DNA of 64,000 bases from positions 2,728,001 to 2,792,000 of the forward strand of contig NC_080075.1 of assembly GCF_949987535.1 (NCBI RefSeq), given 5' to 3'. Below, piece by piece: positions 56,261 through 64,000 of the stretch (the stretch's first letter is position 1; every line of letters begins with the position of its first letter). Position numbers and translations under genes: made by a program. The stretch comes from Balaenoptera acutorostrata (lineage: Eukaryota; Chordata; Mammalia; Artiodactyla; Balaenopteridae). A model generated the notes under the pieces. The model made no database searches. It had not been told where the DNA came from and saw nothing but the letters and a program-made list of their open reading frames with translations.

Positions 56261-56899
56261 TTGATTAGCTTATGGGGTACCGTGCACAGCCACCAGCTAC
56301 CCCATGGGTGGGGTGAGTGACCGCAGAGAAGCACCAGCCTCTGCGTGGGGAGGGGGGCGGAGCTTCCCCATGGAGCTGACCCTTAACCCGGCGTTACAGG
56401 GGGAGAAGGAGGGTCCCTCAGGCCCAGCAGCTCCAGGTGTGGCCACAGAACCGGGGCGGTGGGGAGGCCAGGCGCTGGGTGGGGCTGGGGGTCCCTCTCC
56501 CGGGCCAGACTAAGGACTCGGAATTAATCTTGCAGAGCAAATGGTGGTTTTGAGCAGAAATAACTCAGTCTGTGGATGCAGAGGACAGAGCATAGCTAAG
56601 TGGAAAATGAGCAACGGTGGGGGAACCCGGGGCTTTGGGATCTCGGGGAAGCAGATGGGAGGACAGCCGAGGGCAGCGGTCTGTCCCCTGGCGGGGTGGC
56701 CTCGGAGGCTTTGCTCCCCAAGGCTTGACCTGGGGACGAGCCCAAGTTGGTTGGGAGGACTGAACGAGAACAGTGCTTGTTCGGGGATTCATCATGTCAG
56801 ATCCTGTCCCCCCTGGTACACACCCGTACCCCTCCCCCTCCAGGCCCTCCCCACCACCGGGCAGTAATAATAACCTAACGAGGTCAGGCACCACCGAAG
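56261..56899. other. GC-rich unique sequence, no gene recognised
   Basis: No gene seen. The sequence grades into the CpG island. Confidence 0.4.
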
Positions 56900-57520
56900 G
56901 TGCAGACCAGCCGGCGCCTTGCGGCCTTCGCTCCGTCAGCCCCCAGCTCCCGGTCACCGGGGGAGTCACCAGGTCACGCGATGTCGTCCGGGGCGGCCAG
57001 GGTTCCAGCCCAGGTCCATGTGGCTAACTCGAGCGTCACGCTTGCCCTCTCTACGCAAGCACGTGTCTGCTTCCCGAGCGCCCATGGCTGCCGGAGGAAC
57101 TCCCCTTCCCCCGAGCCGCCTGCTTGGGGCGGGTGGCCTTGCTCCACTCGGAGCTGCCTTGCTGCGTTACTGTCGGGGAGTCAACGTTAGCAAACCAAGG
57201 GGAGCCAGGCTGACACGGCAGAAGAGGCGCCGTGGGGGCCGCGTGAGGACGCAGAGGTGGTGTTTCCGCGGCCCCGCAGCAATCGTGCAGCCAGGGTCCG
57301 GTGACGTTGCCCTTTCTCTCACAGGTGCCAAGTTTCCTTGCAGATCCTTTCTCCTCACTCCCCACCGGAGCAACGGACACGGGCCCTTGTCGGCGAGCGA
57401 GGACGGAGGGAGAGAGGCAAAGGGGCTGGGCAGGTGCTGAGGGTCGTGTTGGGAGCAGGGCTGTGGGGACGGGGGACGGCCGGTAGGGAGGTGGAAGAAG
57501 GAGGCCGGACCGGCAGGTGA
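56900..57520. promoter_or_regulatory. CpG island
   Basis: By hand I counted about 27 CpGs in 57000-57310, roughly 10 in the preceding 85 bases, and about 13 in the following 210. With GC near 60 percent, the observed-to-expected ratio in the core is close to 0.9. Elsewhere in the window CpG is depleted. Such islands usually mark promoters. I saw no TATA box and cannot say which strand would be transcribed. The 257-codon minus-strand frame across it (57051-57824) is low-complexity and probably a by-product. Confidence 0.55.
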
Positions 57521-57884
57521 GGGGCTTGGCCTCCTGGCTAAGGAGCACGGCTGTCACCCTGGGGGACATGCAGGGCCTGCACTGGCCTGGCCCGGGATCC
57601 CTCCTCCCAGCTGCCGTCCTGCCCCGGGGCACACAGGACGGTGCGGAGGCCGAGTGGAAACTGCCACCTGCTGCCAGGGACAGAGCAGAGAGTCGGGGAC
57701 TGGCCAGGCTTGTGGCGGGAGTCACCCTGGCTATGCCTGTATCAACACACGCAGCTCTGAGCAGGCCGGCCGAGCACCACGGAGGGCTCTGGAGCATCTG
57801 GGCGACTGAACTACAAAAGCACAAGACTCATGCTGCAAAAATACACGGTTAGAAAGGAACTCAGGGCAAGAACCTGAAATCCTT
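57521..57884. other. No gene recognised
   Basis: GC-rich unique sequence downstream of the CpG island. Confidence 0.4.
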
Positions 57885-58015
57885 AGATTCAAACCCAGTG
57901 TCACTGGTTACGAATGTACTGCTGAATCTGAGGCTCAGTTTCCACGTCTAGAAAATGCTTCTGTTAATTCCCAGAATTTGTGAGACTCGAATGAAGTAAT
58001 ATATGCAAAAACTCT
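57885..58015 (+). repeat. MIR SINE
   Basis: ATTCAAACCCAGTGTCACTG, GAGGCTCAGTTTCCACGTCT, AGAAAATGCTTCTGTTAATT and GACTCGAATGAAGTAATATA follow the sense MIR body. It is diverged, and the ends are vague. Confidence 0.65.
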
Positions 58016-58329
58016 AAATCATTCCCAAATGCAAGCTACTCTGTCCCCAAGGCAGCTGAAGCAAAGAGAATAGCGACACATCCTGTGAGCCAAGCACTTG
58101 TGTCCTGGGAGGACCCAGGTGCCGGCAGGGATGCGGGTGGAATGAGGGAAAAGGCGTTGCTCCTTGATGTTATTGCAGATGGAGAGAGACGTGGCCATGC
58201 TGGGCTCCTAAACGGGGCGCGTGCTGGGCAAGTGGCACCAAGGAAAGGCCCGTGGACTGACCTGGGGCCCAGGAAATGATGTGCTGGGAAAAACCGACCC
58301 ACACGGCTTCTGCTGCTGTCAGGTCCTTT
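58016..58329. other. No gene recognised
   Basis: Unique sequence. Confidence 0.4.
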
Positions 58330-58347
58330 CAAGGGACGGGAGATGCA

Positions 58348-58496
58348 GGAACTTCCCTGGTGGTCCAGTGATTAGAACTCCGCGCTTCCTCTGCTGGGGG
58401 CACAGGTTCCATCCCTGGTCGGGGAACTAAGATTCCACAAGCCACAAGGTGCCGCCAAAAAAAAAAAAAAAAAAAGAACAAAAACAAACAAACAAA
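58348..58496 (+). mobile_element. CHR-type SINE (short form)
   Basis: The head is GGAACTTCCCTGGTGGTCC, with a degraded B box (CAGGTTCCATCCC) and a long A/AAAC-type tail. CAAGGGACGGGAGA (58330-58343) and CAAGGGACAGGAGA (58497-58510) form the target-site duplication. Confidence 0.9.
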
Positions 58497-58510
58497 CAAG
58501 GGACAGGAGA

Positions 58511-60817
58511 CACTGCTCCGAGCCACCCCTCCCTGTGGCCTCCTTTGGGACCAGACGAAACTTAGTACTTTACTCCACGTGCACCTGAGAGAGGCGTGAG
58601 ATGGGGCACCTGAAACTGCTTTGGCAGCGAATCCAGAAAAGGCGAAACGGACGAAGGTAGAAAGGAGATAAATCGGCGCCTTAGAAACTTGGAAGAGTGG
58701 GGAAGGTGCTGATTTCAACTAAAAATAATCCTTAGAAACAAGATCCCCCGCTGTGGAATTTGTTTGTATATCTCGTACCTGACAACGGCTGGCCCCTCGG
58801 GAGCAGGCAGGACAGACGCAGCTGGAGCAGATTTGATCCGGGATTTACTGGTGTGAGGAAGACCCAGAGCGGCTTCATCCTGAGGCCAGATGCAGGCCGG
58901 AAGCCGGCTTTGTAAAGGGAAGCCCATAAAAGTCAGCTGGATTTCATTTCGGGGCCCCGTGCCCTGTGCGCGAGGCCTGCCCCACCCCCAAGGACGGCAG
59001 GAGGAGGGCTGACTTACAAATCGTGTCTTTGGAAGATCCATCCATCATCTCCGGCACGGGGAAGAGGGGACCAGCCTTGAAGAAGTCCTGCCATGCTCTT
59101 GTGAGATACGGGTGGCTGGGATTATCCGAATGAAAGTGTGAAAATGGATTTCCAGCTTTTGTATTTTGATGGCGTTAAGCCATTTGAGTACCATTAAGGG
59201 ACTCCCATTAGCTGGGCAAATATACTCTAAAGAAGGTCAACACCCACTCTTCCCGACATTCTCAGCACAGTGGGAAGTGTGCTGAGCATTAAAGCTCCTG
59301 ATATTTATAGTCTGGACTGTACAAAATGACCATTCCTACTGGGCCTGCTTTTGAGAAGGCCCAAAGGAAGAGATATTCATCTTTATCTGACTATTGCCCA
59401 CAAAGACTACTTGACATAAGAAGTAATTTATGTATTCACATTTGATAACATGAGATGTGTGTAAAAAGTAAGGAAATGGGGGAAAGTTGGAAAGGTTTTC
59501 ATTTGGTTCAGACACAGTCCCTCCAGATCCAGATTCTCTAGTGTTTAGGTCAAATTTCGCATGTCATTCTCATGTGTCATAGCCCAAGCCACAGCCATTC
59601 AACAGACAATGACCGAGCAGGACCAGCTGTGTCTCTGGAGCAGCGATCACATCACTGAGATGCTGAAACATGTCCAGGAAACCACAGCCTTGTTTGCCCT
59701 GCAGGGAAGATCTCTTGGGACAAGGTAGTGTATGTGTTTGCATCCCAGAAAGTACGCCTCTTGGAAAGTGCCCCATGACCAGGGTTGTATGAAAAGGAGG
59801 GAGGTAGTATGTACCACAGGACGAAGATAAGGGAGTGTGTGTGTCAGGAAGCAAGAATTTAAAGATGCAGAAACCAGTAAGTAACCTTGGAGGCTCTCAA
59901 CCAGAAGAGAGTGACTTGGGGGGTAGGGTCCTGGAAGAAGGTGGGTCTCGGCGACCATTTGCTTCTTCCTCTCAGTTCCCTTCTCCTTTCCACGTCACTC
60001 GTTTTGTCATGGTGCTCTGCTTCTCAGTATGTGGTTTCTTCTTGTACCAAATGTATTCTAATTATACAAAGAGCTTGCAGTGCTGCCATCTTCCTGTAAA
60101 ATGACAGATGACAAAATTACCAGAACAGACCTAGTGATATTTTACTTCTCGTACCTACACTACAAAGCAAAGAAAATTTCCTTCTTACCTCTTCCATGGA
60201 AGCCTGAAAGGTCCACCAAGTCCTACAATATATGGAAACACCCCTCCACACACAAATAATGGAGGACTGACATTGTACTTGTAACCTTCTCAGACGTGTT
60301 TCCTTAATTGTTGCTTAAGATGCTCCCACACAACGACCTCCCTGGTCTCCCCCATCGCTGTGGTCCATCCCAAGGCTCCGGCTGTGAATGATGGGAGGGG
60401 GCTCACGGGGCTCTACTCCGGGAGGGTGAGGCTGGCTGGGGGAGGATGAGGGCAGCCCCTTTAGAAACGTGTGGACCCTGCACACTTGAGCTGGGAAATG
60501 ATGCCTCGAACAGAGGAAACAGGACGTGGCTACTGACATGACGGAGAGGATGTATTTCCCTTTTCACTGTTTCAAAGTATTGAGATTAAAGATGATCGAG
60601 CATAGAGATGATTTTAAGATAATGGTATGATGGAAACTATTAACAACAGATTCGAAACAATGAAAATAATGCAGAAAAAAATGTGACGCAGAAATGGGGA
60701 GACACAGACCAGGAATGCTGCGGCCTGGGTCTGCAGGTGTTCATGGAGGTGGGAGACTTCCTGTCTTCCTTCCTGCCTTGTGGTTCTCTTACAGGTAACC
60801 TCGGAGGTGAGTGGGTA
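58511..60817. other. No gene recognised; possible conserved non-coding stretch
   Basis: No repeats I can name between 59080 and 59480. That stretch is rich in short motifs such as GATA, TTATC and CATTA and may be conserved non-coding DNA. I cannot test that here. Near 60793, GTTCTCTTACAGGTAACC joins an acceptor-like and a donor-like string. Confidence 0.35.
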
Positions 60818-60824
60818 TTAGTAG

Positions 60825-60859
<35 letters not shown>

Positions 60860-60860
60860 A
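60818..60860. repeat. (AGT)n microsatellite
   Basis: About 14 units of AGT, nearly perfect, with one AGG near the start. The poly-valine and poly-leucine frames across it are by-products. Confidence 0.97.
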
Positions 60861-61861
60861 TGTCATGCCTTGGATTAAGGAAGAGGTCCGTCTAGAAGCT
60901 TCCGTGGGCCAGTGACATACAGTGGAGCAATAACATGTCAATGGAAAGAGAACACAGTGGAGAAAACGAACCCCTCTCAGGGAGATTCCTACACGTTCTC
61001 CTAAGGGAAGATGGAATGAACATGTCAATAAACCACCTAGCATCATGACAGGAGTTAGGTGAGAAAGCTCATCCCCAAAAGGGGACGCTTAAGAAATAGC
61101 CAACAGTCTTTATCACTTGCTGAATTGGGTTGGACCAATTAATTTCAGGAGTTTGTTTTGCTGGATGGGGTTTGCTCTTTGGGAACCAGAGCTGAATTAT
61201 TCAGAGCACTATTAGAGGCGGGGGCCTTTCCCTGTCCTCCCTCTTGGATCCTGTCCCAAACAAAAGTCATCCTCTCTGCTAAAGAGATGGTCCACTAGTA
61301 CTTAAAGAATATTGGTTTGAAAGAACTGCGGGTCGCCAAGTCTCAGTCAGGATGTGTATCTGTGTGTACATCTGTGTCCACATTCCTGATGCCATGACCG
61401 AGTTACACAGCTAGCCCCGCCACTCAGTGATATTAGGCGTTAGTGTGGGAGATTGTCGACTACGAGGACTTCTCCAGTTACAGAATTTCTTCACTGAGCA
61501 GTTTTAATAATTTATTGAGACAAATGGACTGAGTTTCTGGAACTGAATTATTCTTGGAAGATCTAGAATATGTGGTCCTCCTACCGGGAGTTTACTGATG
61601 CAGTCAAATAGAATCACAAAAGCACTAATCCGACATGCATATCATGCTGCAGAACTGTCACTTTGCTACATAAAATAGATACGTAAGAAGTAGAGAGTTT
61701 ATATAAATAAAACCAACATTACTTTTGTGACACTAAATCAGAATCTTAGGGTTTTCTCACGTGTCCTCCGACATCTACAGACAGTGTGAATTTCAGTAAA
61801 TTACCCTCACGCTCGCAAAGCCACAGCACGGCCGCTTACACGTGGGGAGGTAGAGGGGGTT
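60861..61861. other. No gene recognised
   Basis: Unique AT-moderate sequence. Confidence 0.4.
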
Positions 61862-62339
61862 TGGAGTCACTTTTTTTTTTTTTTTTTTTTTTTTTAAGAC
61901 AAACACCATTCAGACTTTTTATTTCTTACCAGAAATATATATTTGGGTTCAGAATCACAGTATGTGTTTTGAAAATACGTATTGATATATTGCTTTCTAA
62001 TAGACTTGCACTAAATTCCACTCACATCAGCAGTCTAGAACAGTGAAGATTTTATTCACCAGAACAAGTTATTCTTTTTCAAAAAAGAAAACTACTTTGG
62101 CTGACTTGGTGGGAGCTCAGTATCGTCTCATTGTTTTAGCGTGCGTTTCTTTATTGTTAGTGAAGTAAAAGCTTTTATTTTTTTATTTCCATTTGAAATT
62201 TGTCTCTCGCCCATCTTGTCCATTTACCGCAGGAACCCAGGTTTCTTAGCTGTCCATCCAATTCCCATTAAGAAATCCTGCCTCAGGAGGAAACTACAGG
62301 AGAAAGCTAGGTTTCTGTTTATCACCTGGACTCGTTCCT

Positions 62340-62520
62340 ATGTCCTCAGTAGATCTTTGCATTGGGATCATCTGAGAGATTTGTTAAAATGCAAACACCT
62401 GGGTCCTATCCACTATCTACAGAATCCGAATATATAAGGTATGGGGTATGAGGAATTTGTACTTTTCACATGCAAACACTTTGTATTTCTTAAGAACAAT
62501 AAAATTTGAGGACCACTTAA
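62340..62520. repeat. Old MER-type hAT trace inside the transduced segment
   Basis: TTGGGATCATCTGAGAGATT, TTAAAATGCAAACACCTGGG and TTTGAGGACCACTTAAAG resemble a diverged MER20-like element. Confidence 0.4.
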
Positions 62521-62695
62521 AGGACAGGTAGGCTGATATTAAATACGAAGAGTGTGGACCATTATGATTCTTACAGTCTATATCTTTATGAAACCTAGGT
62601 CATCTCTCTTCTGTGAGGTAGTTTTGCCCTTATAATCATAACCATAAAGTTTAATTTCTGCCTCAGAGTTAATAAACTTGGTATAAAATCGCAAC

Positions 62696-62783
62696 TCTAC
62701 CAGTGACCAGCTTTGTGAATATCCTTAATTTCTCTGAACCTCTCTTTATCTATAAAGAGGTGATTATAATCCTACCTCATGTG
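62696..62783 (+). repeat. MIR SINE fragment inside the transduced segment
   Basis: CTACCAGTGACCAGCTTTGT, TTAATTTCTCTGAACCTCTC and AGAGGTGATTATAATCCTAC with CTCATG follow the MIR core. It ends exactly where the L1 A-rich stretch begins. Confidence 0.7.
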
Positions 62784-62843
62784 TTTTTTTTTTTTTTATT
62801 TTTTTATTTTTCAAACATCTTTATTGAAGTATAATTGCCTTAC
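62784..62843 (-). mobile_element. Short L1 3' end (5' part of the transduction)
   Basis: The T-rich run is followed by AAACATCTTTATTGAAGTAT and AATTGCCTTAC, the last 30 or so bases of L1 in antisense. On its own it has no matching target duplication at its left edge. The match lies at 61862 instead. Confidence 0.8.
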
Positions 62844-62856
62844 TGGAGTCACTTTT

Positions 62857-63300
62857 CTCCTACGCATTCCTCGCTCTGCTTCTCCCTGTCGTGTCACAGG
62901 CCACACCACTCCCACTAGCTAGAGCCATCACCCGGCCAGCATTACGATTCTAGATGCTAATGTTAAGTATTGAGACTATTACAGAAGCATTCATTTACAA
63001 CTCGTAAAAGAAAAAAAGCTCTCCTTTCTTTATTGATAAGATCTTTCCTTTCTCAACCTTGTGAAAAAGTAAAAACATTGTAAACGTTCTACTTCCTTTG
63101 GACAATAAGGAATGAAGGGTTTTTTTTTTTTTTTGGTTTTTGGTTTTCTAAATATCAGAATTGTTTCAAAGATACTCATTAAAGGCTAAATGGAAAAAAC
63201 GGACTCAGCAAGAAAAGAGATTCTTGCAGATGGGGAGAACCTGACCTCAACACACTGGCAAGAGACTGGTTTGGACTGTTTTGTTAGAACACGTGTCAGG
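62857..63300. other. No gene recognised; T-run at 63120
   Basis: A T-run at about 63120-63135 may mark another decayed minus-strand retro-insertion, but I could not identify it. Confidence 0.35.
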
Positions 63301-63414
63301 GGGCTTCCCTGGCGGTCCAGTGGTTGGGTCTCCGAGCTCCCACTGCAGGGGGTCTGGGTTCCATCCCTGGTAGGGGAACTAAGATCCTGCAAGCCTGCAG
63401 CAAAAAAAAAAAAA
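63301..63414 (+). mobile_element. CHR-type SINE (short form)
   Basis: The head is GGGCTTCCCTGGCGGTCC, the B box is degraded (TGGGTTCCATCCC), the body is short, and the A-run is 13 bases. The target-site duplication is unclear. Confidence 0.85.
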
Positions 63415-64000
63415 GAGAATGTCTGGTTCTCATCTTCTAAAATTGTTAATTGGCTCAGTTTCAATGCTCTTACAATGGATTCATCCAACACCCAAACAAG
63501 CAAAATTACCTAGACTTTTGTGAACGCATTTTCCGTACAAAGAATCCGTGTGATTGTGCTTTTTCCTCACTGTTCACCTCTCCATCTCTGAGCATAAGTG
63601 CTTTTGTCAGGCGACTCACCAACCTGATCACATAAAATTCAAACTGGAATTTGAGCAGGAAGAAGAAAAGGCCTAAAGTAAATCGTAACATGTTCATTTC
63701 TGGAGAATAGAGGAGGTGACAGACACTGCATTTCAGGAAGAGTGAGACCTCACTCAGGAGCAAACACTGGGGAGAGGAGTGGACACAATTCTTAGGGCTT
63801 CAGGTGTGCATACGCTTGCAATTAATAAATATGCACCTAAGTTCTGTACTTGAAATAGATACAACTCCAAGCGCACCAAAACAACACTGAAACGTATCAT
63901 CATAAGGAAGGTCAGTTAAGAGGAAGATGGAGGCATTTAAAGGAAACAGTGTGTCAGCACAAGCAAATCTCTGATTAGATTATGTTTAAATATAAATAAG
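63415..64000. other. No gene recognised
   Basis: Unique AT-rich sequence to the end of the window. Confidence 0.4.

Larger units (their letters stand above)
61862..62856 (-). mobile_element. Probable L1 3' transduction, minus strand
   Basis: TGGAGTCACTTTT occurs at 61862-61874 and 62844-62856. Read on the minus strand from the right copy, there is a very short L1 3' end (62814-62843), an A-rich stretch (62784-62813), about 890 bases of non-L1 sequence, and a second poly(A) at 61871-61895. An AATAAA signal (61918-61923) lies 22-23 bases before the final poly(A). This is the structure expected when transcription reads past the L1 signal to a downstream one and the longer RNA is inserted. Confidence 0.65.

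Noticed and set aside
57051..57824. 257-codon open frame, minus strand, over the CpG island
   Set aside because: High GC lengthens chance frames on both strands. The translation is low-complexity with no known domain, and the frame crosses the island in a way typical of chance.
60683..60895. 70-codon frame with poly-valine
   Set aside because: It is a translated AGT microsatellite.

Overview
This window is mammalian nuclear DNA, most likely from a cetacean (whale or dolphin). It holds eleven copies of the tRNA-derived CHR-type SINE, whose head reads GGGACTTCCCTGGTGG and which carries the usual RNA polymerase III A and B boxes. It also holds L1 3' ends of the kind ending in CTCCAATAAAGATGTT. 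I saw no BovB LINE or Bov-tA/BovA SINE, which are dense in ruminants. CHR SINEs occur in Cetacea, Hippopotamidae and Ruminantia, so a cetacean fits best and a hippopotamus is the main alternative. This rests on recalled repeat families, not on a search.

I could not support a single complete protein-coding gene. The open frames are short or GC-rich and unconserved-looking, and the window reads as intergenic or deep intronic sequence. The strongest hint of a transcription unit is a pair of short candidate exons at 44712-44772 and 44882-45020, with good splice sites and matching reading phase. A CpG island near 56900-57520 could be a promoter.

Layout: 1-13 kb is mostly unique sequence with old L1 3' ends, LTR remnants and a Tigger1 DNA transposon carrying a broken transposase start (9480-10304). 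13-23 kb holds four SINEs, two MaLR-type LTRs and an L1 3' end joined to a non-L1 piece. 26.8-27.9 kb holds an inverted duplication in which one arm carries a SINE and the other is the empty site. 28.7 kb has a GATA array. 29.7-34.3 kb is rich in L1, with a nested SINE. 41-43.4 kb holds opposed LTRs, a MER20-like hAT and a U6 snRNA/L1 chimeric retrocopy. 44-46 kb has the candidate exons and a pyrimidine tract. 47-56 kb holds two younger truncated L1s, two hAT elements with recognisable 8-bp target duplications, an inverted-orientation SINE and LTR remnants. 56-64 kb holds the CpG island, MIR copies, a trinucleotide array and a probable L1 3' transduction (61862-62856).

The main interest lies in retrotransposition products. 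Several carry clear target-site duplications (TSDs) that show how they formed. Repeat family names are from memory, and boundaries of old repeats are approximate, good to tens of bases.
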